This document shows, piece after piece, positions 41,423 to 50,081 of a stretch of 64,000 bases of DNA. The position numbers and the translations under genes were made by a program. How positions within the stretch are numbered: the first letter of the stretch is position 1; every line of letters begins with the position of its first letter. Source of the stretch: Candidatus Bathyarchaeota archaeon (GTDB lineage Archaea; Thermoproteota; Bathyarchaeia; Bathyarchaeales; Bathycorpusculaceae); assembly GCA_026014685.1 (NCBI GenBank), contig JAOZHW010000015.1, positions 1 to 64,000 on the forward strand. Reading direction: 5' to 3'. The notes under the pieces are model-generated. The model was given only the letters and a program-made list of their open reading frames with translations, did not search any database and was not told the origin of the DNA.

Positions 41423-42880
41423 TCAGCGGCGGCTAACGGAATCCACTAGCCGCTTTTGTGCGTCAAAGACTTCAACTGTCAGCGGCATCTGCCCCACTGC
41501 GGCGTGAGTAGAGCAGCCAAAGCAGGGATCGTAAGCGCGGAAAGCCATCTCAACCATGTTAAGTATACCTTGGTCGGCTTTGCCGTTGTGGATAAAGCCC
41601 TTTGCCGCGTCACGGACACTCATACATATGGAAGGGTAATTGTTGGTTGTTGCGACGATTAGGTTTACGTCTTTAACCATTGCGTCCTTGTCTAAAGTGT
41701 AGTGGTGGATGAGCGTGCCGCGGGCTGCTTCGACTACGCCGACGCCTTCGCCTGGTTCGCCTGGTTTGTTGCGGATGTGGGTGCTTGTGATTTCGGGGTC
41801 TTTGATGAGCTCCACTGCGCGTTCCGTTGCGTAGAGTAACTCGATGAGTCTTGCCCAGTGGAAAGCCAAAGTGCTGTGGACGGGTTTGCCGCCGAAGGTT
41901 TTGTACATTTCTTGGTATTCTGCCTGTGCCAGCGGGGTTGCCATGCCGTCTGATGCGTTTAAGCGTGCAAGTGGACCCACACGGTACAAGCCGCTGTCTG
42001 TGCCTGCCGTGAGTCCCTTGTAGCCGACTGCTTTAAGGTATGGGAACTTGCTGTAGGTCCATTCTTCGACGTGTTCACCGATGTGTTTGAGGTAGTCTTT
42101 TGGTTCGAATTTGGCGAATTGTTTACCGTTGGGGTCGACTACGCGGATTTTGCCGTCGTAAAAGTTGACTTTGTTGTTTTCGTCCACGGTGCCCATGTAG
42201 TAAGTTGGCATCGTGTAGGGGGTGCTCTTGATTAAACCCACATACTTTGCGTTTCCTAAGACTATGTCGTGGAATAGTTTAAGGCTGAATTGGGCGAAGT
42301 CTCGGCATGAAGAGGCCATCTGCTCGATTTCTTGGCGGTTGGCTTCGCTGAGCGCTTTTGAGATTCCGCCAGGCAAACCGCAGACTGGATGAGTAGCTTT
42401 ACCGCCGATGATTTCAGTAATTTTCTGGCCGTAAGCGCGGTGTTTTATGACGTCTTTTGCCACATCCATACCTGCCTTTTCGATGACACCTAAGATGTTA
42501 CGTTTTTCTGGAGGCGCATCGATGCCAACGATGAAGTCGGGGCCGCCTAAGTAGTAGAAGTGCAGTGTGTGATCATAGATGACGTATGCGGCGTACATGA
42601 GTTCACGGAGCTTCTTTGCCGCTGAAGGTGGCTCAACGTTGAAGGCTGCATCGAGGGCTTTGGTTGCCGCGAAGTGATGGGCAACGGGGCATACTCCGCA
42701 GATGCGCGAGGTTAATTGGGGCATTAATTCGGCGCGTCTGCCGATGCAGAATTTCTCGAAGCCACGGAGTTCGGGGATTTTCAGGTAAGCGTTTTCGACT
42801 TCGCCTTTGTCGTTTAGGAATATGGATACGTTACCGTGTCCTTCGAGCCGTGTGATCGGGTCGATTAGAATTTCCTTCAT
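41423..42880 (-). CDS. mvhA: F420-non-reducing [NiFe]-hydrogenase large subunit (MvhA-like)
   Basis: A 485-residue group 3c-type large subunit. The first nickel motif is RICGVCPVAHH and the second DPCFGCSTH, with a C-terminal extension that the maturation protease would trim. It oxidises H2, passing electrons through MvhG to MvhD and Hdr in methanogens. The ATGA overlap with mvhG indicates translational coupling. The MvhD and HdrA subunits are not in the window. Confidence 0.93.
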   Translation of the reverse strand: MKEILIDPITRLEGHGNVSIFLNDKGEVENAYLKIPELRGFEKFCIGRRAELMPQLTSRICGVCPVAHHFAATKALDAAFNVEPPSAAKKLRELMYAAYVIYDHTLHFYYLGGPDFIVGIDAPPEKRNILGVIEKAGMDVAKDVIKHRAYGQKITEIIGGKATHPVCGLPGGISKALSEANRQEIEQMASSCRDFAQFSLKLFHDIVLGNAKYVGLIKSTPYTMPTYYMGTVDENNKVNFYDGKIRVVDPNGKQFAKFEPKDYLKHIGEHVEEWTYSKFPYLKAVGYKGLTAGTDSGLYRVGPLARLNASDGMATPLAQAEYQEMYKTFGGKPVHSTLAFHWARLIELLYATERAVELIKDPEITSTHIRNKPGEPGEGVGVVEAARGTLIHHYTLDKDAMVKDVNLIVATTNNYPSICMSVRDAAKGFIHNGKADQGILNMVEMAFRAYDPCFGCSTHAAVGQMPLTVEVFDAQKRLVDSVSRR

Positions 42881-43869
42881 TTCTTAATCACCTTTCTTTT
42901 AAGAATCGACGCTGGCAAACTGTACATGTAAAAAGTGCCAGTCGGGTCCTTTATTTGACTGATGAGTTCCTCTATCTCCTTTTGGGTATATGTCTCTTTT
43001 CCCGGTTCAGCTTCGTAACCCAAAATCGAAGCAAGAGCAGTAATCATAGCTGCACCCTGTTCAGGCACGTTAGGCGCTTTACCGCCACAGCCAGTACAAG
43101 GCATATCAGCAGTTAAACATCTGGCACCACAACCGCTTCGAGTAGCAATACCCATACAGAGAATGCCCTGTTCCAGTAGGCATTTTTCTGGTTCAGGCTC
43201 TTTCTCGTAGACACGGTAGAGTTTACCGATTTTTTTGTTGTCACGTTTGCGTGGGCATTCATCGCAGACTGGTTTAGGTGGAGCAAGCACGGAGCCTTTT
43301 GGCGGCAGGTTGTTGCTTGCGATTGCATCAACCGCGCCTACAATTAGCTTGGTTGGCGGTGGGCAACCTGGGAGATAGTAATCTACATCTACGGTTTGGG
43401 CGAGGGTTTTGACGGTGTCGTAGAATTCGGGGATTTTGAGTGTGCCCTCTTTGACTTGGCTTTCAGGTTTAGGAGTGGTTGCTTGAGGATTAACGTTTGA
43501 TGCGTCAGTTAGGAAGACTTTTTCGAACACTTCGTCTTTATTGCTCAAGTTCGCCAAGCCCGGAACGCTGCCTTCATGAGCGCATGAGCCGAAAGCTACA
43601 AGAGTCTTGCTTTTCTGCCGTAGCAATTTTGCCATGTGCTCCTGTTCACTGTTACGTATGGAGCCGTTGAAGAAGGTGATATCAATGTACTTATCTGGAA
43701 GTGCTTCAACGTCTTTGTATTTGATGTCCATAGCGACTGGCCAGAAAACTATGTCGGCTAATTGGACGACGTCGAGGATTTTCTCGTTTATGTCTAAGAC
43801 GGCGATTTCGCAGCCGCCGCAGCTTGCAGCCCAGTAAAAGGCTATCTTGAGCTTAGGTTTACTCATCAT
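42877..43869 (-). CDS. mvhG: F420-non-reducing [NiFe]-hydrogenase small subunit (MvhG-like)
   Basis: A 330-residue small subunit with the proximal cluster motif in YWAASCGGCEIAVLD, LVAFGSCAHEGSVPG and YLPGCPPPTKL, and further cysteine pairs in CDECPRKR, CLLEQGILCMG and CGARCLTADMPCTGCGG for two more [4Fe-4S] clusters. It overlaps both neighbours by 4 bases (ATGA), between hdrB and mvhA, in the order hdrC-hdrB-mvhG-mvhA. Confidence 0.93.
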   Translation of the reverse strand: MMSKPKLKIAFYWAASCGGCEIAVLDINEKILDVVQLADIVFWPVAMDIKYKDVEALPDKYIDITFFNGSIRNSEQEHMAKLLRQKSKTLVAFGSCAHEGSVPGLANLSNKDEVFEKVFLTDASNVNPQATTPKPESQVKEGTLKIPEFYDTVKTLAQTVDVDYYLPGCPPPTKLIVGAVDAIASNNLPPKGSVLAPPKPVCDECPRKRDNKKIGKLYRVYEKEPEPEKCLLEQGILCMGIATRSGCGARCLTADMPCTGCGGKAPNVPEQGAAMITALASILGYEAEPGKETYTQKEIEELISQIKDPTGTFYMYSLPASILKRKVIKK

Positions 43870-44762
43870 TGTTTTGCTCCCTGAGTGGCGAATTGTTCAA
43901 CTATCTTTTTGGCGTTAACTCGAAGTTCGCTGAAAGCTAACTCTTCCGGCGACATACCCATAGCTAACCCAAGTAGTTGCGGATAATGAAGAATTGGAAT
44001 GCCGTAGACTTCGTTAAAAGTTTTCTCTATCCGAAGCTCATTTGTATCGTACATTATGTGGCAAAACGGGCAAATCGTAACCAAAGCCTGCGCTTCAACC
44101 ATCTTTATGTGATTGAGCTTATCCCGCGCAAGTTGAAGAGCAATTTTGTCGCTCACACCAACGCTTGGCGCACCACAACATTCCGTTTCATCAATGTAGT
44201 CAAGACAAGTGGCGCCTGTGGCTTCGATGAGCATCTTAAGCGTCTGCGGGTCTTCAGGGTCATCAAAACCAATGAACTCTTTGGGGCGCAGTATATGGCA
44301 GCCATTGTGCTCGGCAACTTTAAGGCCACTAAGTGGGCGTGTGACTGAGGCTTTGATTTTTTTTACACCCACATCCTCTTTGAGCAACTGTAGAAGATGT
44401 TTGGTTTCAACCGTGCCCTTGAATTCTAGACCTGCTTCTTTTAGGTGGCTGTTAATTTTTTCTTTAAGCGCTTTGTCGGCTTTCAATATTTTGTTGACTT
44501 TCTTGAGTGTACCTGCGCATCCTGGGCAAAGCGTGAGGATGTTTAAGCCGACTTGTTCAGCAATCGCAAGATTCTTAGCCGCTAAAATCAGCATGGTTTC
44601 ATGGCTGACTGGGTCAAAGGGCAAGCCGCAACAGTTGAATTCAGGCATCTCCACCAACTCCACACCCAGCTTAGAGAGAACTTTGCGTGAAGAAATCTCA
44701 AAAGAGGAAACGCGATAGGGGATTGCGCATCCGAGGAAAATCAGGTACTTACTGTTGGTCAC
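43866..44762 (-). CDS. hdrB: Heterodisulfide reductase subunit B
   Basis: A 298-residue HdrB with two CCG domains: FLGCAIPYR...CCGLPFD...LCPGCAG and GCHILRP...CCGAPS...CPFCH. These bind the two non-cubane [4Fe-4S] clusters at which a disulfide is split in methanogens. In non-methanogens HdrB may act on other disulfides or in flavin-based bifurcation. It overlaps hdrC by 14 bases. Confidence 0.94.
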   Translation of the reverse strand: MTNSKYLIFLGCAIPYRVSSFEISSRKVLSKLGVELVEMPEFNCCGLPFDPVSHETMLILAAKNLAIAEQVGLNILTLCPGCAGTLKKVNKILKADKALKEKINSHLKEAGLEFKGTVETKHLLQLLKEDVGVKKIKASVTRPLSGLKVAEHNGCHILRPKEFIGFDDPEDPQTLKMLIEATGATCLDYIDETECCGAPSVGVSDKIALQLARDKLNHIKMVEAQALVTICPFCHIMYDTNELRIEKTFNEVYGIPILHYPQLLGLAMGMSPEELAFSELRVNAKKIVEQFATQGAKQ

Positions 44763-45321
44763 TTGCTCTTTCTCCTTGAGGTTTTTGGACGCGGTCGAAG
44801 AACGTTACGCCTTTGAGGGTTTTCTTGACTGTGTCGGGGTTGCCTTTGGGCAGAGGCGGAAGCCCTTGACTCTCCCGCTTTTTGATCCGCAAATCTGGGA
44901 TTTTGTAAGCATAACCAGTTTCGATTAGGCTCTGGGCTTGATCTTTGAAAACCTGTGGAATGCAGCCTTTCTCAGTTGCGAGGTTTCGGAAAACTCGGAT
45001 GACACTGGCGACTTCAACGTCTTGGGGACAGCGATCTGTGCAGGTAAAACACGCCGCACAAAGCCACAGAGTGTCGCTGTTTAACACGCGGTCTTTTAAG
45101 CCCAACTGCGCCATGTGTATGAGTGTGCGTGGGCGGTAGGAGTCGCTGAAGCGGGCAACGGGGCAGTCGGAGGTGCAGGTGCCGCATTGGAAGCATTTGA
45201 GGATTTTTTCGCTTCCATGCATTTTTTGGAGTTCATACTTGAATGTTGGGTCTATTTCAGAAGCTTTTATGGGCTGCTCCTTGCCCTGCAGGGGGGAAGT
45301 TGACGCTGGCGCCTCAGTCAT
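44749..45321 (-). CDS. hdrC: Heterodisulfide reductase subunit C
   Basis: A 190-residue iron-sulfur protein with two [4Fe-4S] motifs (CFQCGTCTSDCP and CAACFTCTDRCP). It carries electrons between HdrA and HdrB. It is the first gene of the operon; a structured RNA element lies between its promoter and its start codon. Start ATG 45321. Confidence 0.93.
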   Translation of the reverse strand: MTEAPASTSPLQGKEQPIKASEIDPTFKYELQKMHGSEKILKCFQCGTCTSDCPVARFSDSYRPRTLIHMAQLGLKDRVLNSDTLWLCAACFTCTDRCPQDVEVASVIRVFRNLATEKGCIPQVFKDQAQSLIETGYAYKIPDLRIKKRESQGLPPLPKGNPDTVKKTLKGVTFFDRVQKPQGERASDQQ

Positions 45322-45429
45322 AACGGTGACACCTTAACTGGTTGGATAGCACCGTATTTGTGCTTATCGTTTGAAATGGCTTTGCGGAGTAATTAAAGTT
45401 TGAGCAGGGACAAAGTTGATTCTTACATA

Positions 45430-45553
45430 TCGGATGCGAGGAACACTGTACCTCTTGGCAGGTTCCCTCATTTAAAGCCGCATACCGAACCGTATCCGCA
45501 AGCGCGTAAACCACGCGACGTCTCAAAGCGGATCCCCCCTCCCTTATATAAAG
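45430..45553 (-). ncRNA. Structured RNA element, copy B (leader of hdrC-hdrB-mvhG-mvhA)
   Basis: A minus-strand TATA box (TTTATATAA, 45544-45552) with GGGAGGGG is followed by a closing stem ATCCGC/GCGGAT (45528-45533 with 45494-45499), the identical core TGAGACGTCGCGTG, an inner hairpin CGCGT-GGTTT-ACGCG (45513-45517 with 45503-45507), an ATAC/GTAT hairpin and a 3' stem GAGGGAAC/GTTCCTC (one bulge; 45462-45469 with 45438-45444). hdrC starts 109 bases after the last stem. Copy A at 23520-23650 has the same layout with different stem sequences. Confidence 0.6.
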
Positions 45554-45722
45554 GACAAAAGCACATCAAAAAATCAGGTTTGTTTGGGTGCTTGGTTCCC
45601 CTGGAAAAAGTGTACAGCCCACATCGAAACAGGCTTAGAAACATAGATTGATTCCCAAAAAAAAGCAGTTCTAAAAACCTACCTGCACTATGTCAAATTC
45701 TGTTATCTTCGCTATGTTGATG

Positions 45723-45941
45723 TTACTGTTTTGGTTGTTGTTTCTTCCAAACTGTGGGGTCGCGCAGGTTTTGCACGGGTGACTCTTCAGTGAAGCCCTG
45801 CTCTGTTTGGATGGTTTGTTTGTATTTTTGTTCGGCAAGTTTGGCTTTGCCTTCTTTGCTGCTGAGCTCTACGCTGTTTCCCAGTTTGTAGATTGTTCTG
45901 CCGAGCCGACGTTCCCCGACCGTTTTTGTACATCTACCCAT
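45723..45941 (-). CDS. Small charged hypothetical protein
   Basis: A 72-residue frame from ATG 45941 (MGRCTKTVGERRLGRTIYKLGN) with Lys/Glu-rich middle and a VQNLRDPTVWKKQQPKQ end. Composition is protein-like but no family is recognised and no clear Shine-Dalgarno is present. It lies between the hdr leader and the beta-propeller gene. Confidence 0.4.
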   Translation of the reverse strand: MGRCTKTVGERRLGRTIYKLGNSVELSSKEGKAKLAEQKYKQTIQTEQGFTEESPVQNLRDPTVWKKQQPKQ

Positions 45942-46232
45942 GTTCTTTAAAGATTGCATTCTTTAAAATTTATATTTTGAGTTCCTGCGGCGGGGCTTTT
46001 CTATGGTTTCTTTAAAATATGCTTTGTTAAAAAAATGAAGGTTTGTTAGTATGGGAATATTTTTGTATTTAATATTTTTTCATTTTATTATTTTTATTGA
46101 CATAAAATTGTTTCAATATGCTGCATTTGCCACAAATCTTATAAATAAAACGCCTTAATAAGGAGAATTGTTGGGCAAGGGCTAAATAGTGAAAACTTTT
46201 GCTCAATAATTCAATAAAGTGGAGAAAAGAGA

Positions 46233-48812
46233 ATGAAAATTGTTAAATTTGATAAGATAGCGATAGCTCTAGCAATCGCTCTAGTGCTGTCAATCATTTC
46301 ATCAATGCTAGTCATACCTATTCGCGCACAAAGTTACACAGGCTGGAAAGCATCCTACGCATACATCGGAGCCACACCAAACCCATGTTCAGTCGGCGAA
46401 GAAGTTCTCCTACACATCGGGATAACTGAAGCACTACAAATAACCGAGGACAAATGGCGCGGCTTAACCGTCACCATCATAAAACCAGATAACACGACCC
46501 AAACGCTTGGCCCATTCGACACCGACTCTACAGGCGGCACAGGCACAGTTTATGTACCCACTCAAGAAGGCACCTATAAACTGCAAACCCATTTCCCCGA
46601 ACAATGGTACAACTACACCACATATGATTTCTTCTTAGGTTTTCAAGACGTCAAATGCCTATACAAAGCTGATGACAGCCCAATACTCGAACTAGTAGTC
46701 GGTACTGAAGAAAAGCAGTATTGGCCAGGCGTGCCTATGCCTAGTGAATACTGGACCAGACCAATCGACAGCCAAATAAGAGAATGGAACGTAATTTCAG
46801 GCAGTTGGTTGTCTCCTGGTAGCTACGGCGGTCAATTTGTAGACGGACAAGACGACGCACCAGACACGGCACACGTTCTATGGCAAAAACCCTTACAAAT
46901 CGGCGGTTTAGCAGGTGGTGTAGGCATTTCTGAACAAGCTGCTGTATTTCCAGGCGACGCATATGAAGGTAAATTCACGAATACGCTAGTCATCATGGGT
47001 GTATTAATCTACCAACAGTTCGACACAGTGGGCGGCAACGCAGTTGACAACTCCATAATTGCAGTCGATATCCACACTGGAAAAACCTTGTGGCAAAAAG
47101 ACCTCAAGAACCCAGCAGGCGAACGTGTAGTACCACAATACGGCCAAATAATGTACTGGAAAAGCTTCAACACTCAAGGAGTCTATCCGTACCTTTTCTG
47201 CGCCACAAGTAGCGGATTCTTTGGGTTTGGAGCCTCAACCACACTAGAGGCTTTTGACCCCTTCACTGGACGCTGGCTATTCACATACACAAACATGCCC
47301 AGCGGGACCAGACTATACGGACCAAACGGCGAAATTTTGATCTACACTCTAAACTACCAAGCTGGCTATATGACTATTTGGAATTCAACTGCCGTCATAG
47401 ACGCTTACTGGGGTACAACTCAGAACAGTCCAATGTTTGGTTCATGGCAGCCCCAAGGAAAGACCATCAACGCCACCGGACCATGTCCAGTCACATCAGC
47501 TACACCATATGGATATAATGGCTACACCAAGAACATTACTATACCTAAAGGCTTGCTCGGAAGCGCCCAATTCATATACCCTGATGATGTAATCGTCGGC
47601 TACCAAAGGCTCGAAACCACAGGTATGTTCACTGTAGTTACTCTTAACGATGCGCCATTCGTGTTATGGGCAATCGATGCAAAAACAGGTGCGTTGAAAT
47701 TCAACAAGACCATTGCGGCACCTCCCGGAAATGTAACTCTTTCAGTTGCGGCAGGAAGTGCAGAAGATCGAGTTATATGTCTATGGAGCAAAGAGTTGGC
47801 GCAATTCTGGGCTTACGACATAGATACAGGTAACCTGAAATGGGGACCAACGGCGCCACAGAACTATCTTGACGTCTTCGCCATGTATCCACGCATCTAC
47901 AACGGCATACTCTACTCTAACGGTATGAGCGGCATAATGTATGCATACGACGCGCAGACAGGCAAATTGCTTTGGAATTACACCTACAAGGATCCATGGT
48001 CAGAAACCTTATGGTCTGATTACTGGTCTTCGCTACGTCCACGTATCGTTGCAGATGGAAAAATCTACCTTGGTCAAAGTGAACACTCAGTCAACCAACC
48101 ACAACCCCGCGGTGCACCTTTTGTCTGCATCAACGCAACGACAGGAGAGGTCATATGGTCGATTGCTGGAATGTTCCGCCAGACTGACTGGGGCGGAAGC
48201 GCAGTCATGGGTGACAGCATAATCGCAACTATGGATACGTATAACCAGATGATCTACGCGATAGGCAAAGGTCCCACAGCAACAACCGTTACAGCTCCAG
48301 ACAGCGGCATAGAATTTGGTAGATCAGTAACCATCAAAGGCACTGTCCTTGACATATCGCCAGGTACCCAAGACGAATCGATAAAACTGCGTTTTCCAAA
48401 CGGCGTAGCCGCAGTCTCAGATGAATCAATCTCTGATTGGATGCTTTATACCTACAAACAGTTTGCGCGACCTACAAACACAACAGGTGTACCAGTAACT
48501 ATAAGCGTAGTCGACTCAAACGGCAACTACCGAACAATCGGCACAACCACCACCAGTTCAGACGGATTCTATAGTCTCAACTGGACTCCTGACATTCCCG
48601 GTGAATTCCATGTCTACGCAAGCTTTCCAGGTTCAGCAGCTTACTACGGGTCACATGCTGAAACGGCATTCGCAGTTGACGATATACCACAACCAACCGC
48701 AACAGTAACTCCGGTCCAAACTAATCCACCCTACGAATTGTACATCGTAGCTATGGGAATAGCTGTTATAATTGCAGTTGCTACACTACTGATCACTCGA
48801 AAACGACCATAA
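46233..48812 (+). CDS. Secreted PQQ-type beta-propeller surface protein (copy 1)
   Basis: An 859-residue exported protein: signal peptide (IAIALAIALVLSIISSMLVIP), an Ig-like region, then PQQ/WD-like propeller repeats with the xDxxTGxxxW pattern (AVDIHTGKTLWQKDL, AFDPFTGRWLF, AYDIDTGNLKWGP, AYDAQTGKLLWNY, CINATTGEVIWSI), a C-terminal Ig/CNA-B-like domain and a membrane anchor (PPYELYIVAMGIAVIIAVATLLI) ending KRP. No catalytic residues for dehydrogenase activity were sought out or seen. It is a paralogue of 50082-52625 and shares its leader hairpin. Confidence 0.88.
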   Translation: MKIVKFDKIAIALAIALVLSIISSMLVIPIRAQSYTGWKASYAYIGATPNPCSVGEEVLLHIGITEALQITEDKWRGLTVTIIKPDNTTQTLGPFDTDSTGGTGTVYVPTQEGTYKLQTHFPEQWYNYTTYDFFLGFQDVKCLYKADDSPILELVVGTEEKQYWPGVPMPSEYWTRPIDSQIREWNVISGSWLSPGSYGGQFVDGQDDAPDTAHVLWQKPLQIGGLAGGVGISEQAAVFPGDAYEGKFTNTLVIMGVLIYQQFDTVGGNAVDNSIIAVDIHTGKTLWQKDLKNPAGERVVPQYGQIMYWKSFNTQGVYPYLFCATSSGFFGFGASTTLEAFDPFTGRWLFTYTNMPSGTRLYGPNGEILIYTLNYQAGYMTIWNSTAVIDAYWGTTQNSPMFGSWQPQGKTINATGPCPVTSATPYGYNGYTKNITIPKGLLGSAQFIYPDDVIVGYQRLETTGMFTVVTLNDAPFVLWAIDAKTGALKFNKTIAAPPGNVTLSVAAGSAEDRVICLWSKELAQFWAYDIDTGNLKWGPTAPQNYLDVFAMYPRIYNGILYSNGMSGIMYAYDAQTGKLLWNYTYKDPWSETLWSDYWSSLRPRIVADGKIYLGQSEHSVNQPQPRGAPFVCINATTGEVIWSIAGMFRQTDWGGSAVMGDSIIATMDTYNQMIYAIGKGPTATTVTAPDSGIEFGRSVTIKGTVLDISPGTQDESIKLRFPNGVAAVSDESISDWMLYTYKQFARPTNTTGVPVTISVVDSNGNYRTIGTTTTSSDGFYSLNWTPDIPGEFHVYASFPGSAAYYGSHAETAFAVDDIPQPTATVTPVQTNPPYELYIVAMGIAVIIAVATLLITRKRP

Positions 48813-48841
48813 CAGCACAAAAACTAATCCCCTTCTTTTTT

Positions 48842-49810
48842 TTAAAATGTAGATATGTATTCTCCTGGAAGAGGCCATCGAGTGGGAATTGGGTAAATTG
48901 TACTTTCAATTGTTGATATTCCCTGGATCCCTGCAACTTGGTTTTGCGTGGAAATTAGTTGGTCTATATCTCTGACAAAGAGCTGGAAGAAAAGGTCGTA
49001 GTTGCCGCTTGTTTTGATGACAAGAAATGTATCTTTTATATTCATCACAGCGTTGATCACTGAGGACATGTCACTTTGAGATGCAAATGATAAAGCAAAA
49101 ACCACCATGGCGTGGTAGCCAAGTTTTTTAGGGTCAATCTGAATAACTGACCTTATTATTCGGTTGCTAACCAGGTTGTTGTATTTTCTGGATACCGTAT
49201 TTATTGATGTGCCGATTTCATTGGCTATTTTGATGAATGGTTGCATACTGTTTTCAGTCATTTTTTGAATTATTTGTAAATCTATTTTGTCCAGTTTTAA
49301 TTGGTGCTTTTGTTTTTCAGCAGATCTTTTAAAAGTTGTTTCCCCATTCGTTTTGTTCGGTAATAAATGCAGATTTTCAGGCACATTTTTTACTCCAACC
49401 CATGTTTCAACTTGTAAATCGCGTACAAACTTATTTTTCCTCAAGGTTTCCTTCAAATGGGTTATCTCATCGATTTCGCCGAAGCCTGCAAAAAAGTTTA
49501 TCTTATTTTTTGGGTCTCGAAATATAAATGGGATCTCAAAGGGAATTGTTCGTATATAATTCATTACTTCATCGATTTCTTTTTCCACGGTGATTGCTAT
49601 TGTGTATATTGTATTTCTGCCTAACGCTTTTTGATTTATTTGGAGCGTAGAACCTGTGATTACTCCATTTTTCTCAAGTTCGGAGAAGCGATCACTTATT
49701 GATGCGGTGGATAAGTTAGTTTCAGCCGCGATTTTCACGAAACTTTTTCTTGCGTTGCCTAGAAGAGATGTAATTATTTTTGCGTCTATTTCATCTATGT
49801 TTATTGCTAT
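48842..49810 (-). CDS. Lrp/AsnC-type regulator with two HTH-ligand units
   Basis: Two AsnC-like units: an N-terminal HTH (with LSTASISDRFSELEKNGVI) plus a ligand-like domain, and a second HTH (LDKIDLQIIQKMTENSMQPFIKIANEIG) plus domain. Conserved HTH sequence (INIDEIDAKIITSLLGNARKSF) extends in frame before GTG 49738, but no ATG, GTG or TTG lies between it and an upstream stop. ATA 49810 follows GGGGAG with 7-base spacing and is the best start; a frameshift is the alternative. It lies between the two propeller genes. Confidence 0.8.
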   Translation of the reverse strand: MAINIDEIDAKIITSLLGNARKSFVKIAAETNLSTASISDRFSELEKNGVITGSTLQINQKALGRNTIYTIAITVEKEIDEVMNYIRTIPFEIPFIFRDPKNKINFFAGFGEIDEITHLKETLRKNKFVRDLQVETWVGVKNVPENLHLLPNKTNGETTFKRSAEKQKHQLKLDKIDLQIIQKMTENSMQPFIKIANEIGTSINTVSRKYNNLVSNRIIRSVIQIDPKKLGYHAMVVFALSFASQSDMSSVINAVMNIKDTFLVIKTSGNYDLFFQLFVRDIDQLISTQNQVAGIQGISTIESTIYPIPTRWPLPGEYISTF

Positions 49811-50081
49811 ACTTCATCTCCCCTTGAGCGAATATACATCTTAAACTGCTTTTGCTTTTAAATTTCTCTGTAGTTAAATTTAGTTTCTTGTAATTAATCA
49901 GTTTAACACCTGTTCGTTAATAGAAGTTTGTTGGTAAAGATTAAATTTTCAGCCCGAATTTTCCTAATAAATTTTCATAAAAATCTCATATTGCGAAAAT
50001 TTTATAAATTAAACACATCGATAACAACCAGCCATTGAGCAAGCCAATCTCAACATGCTCAATAAAGGAGAAAAGAAAAAA

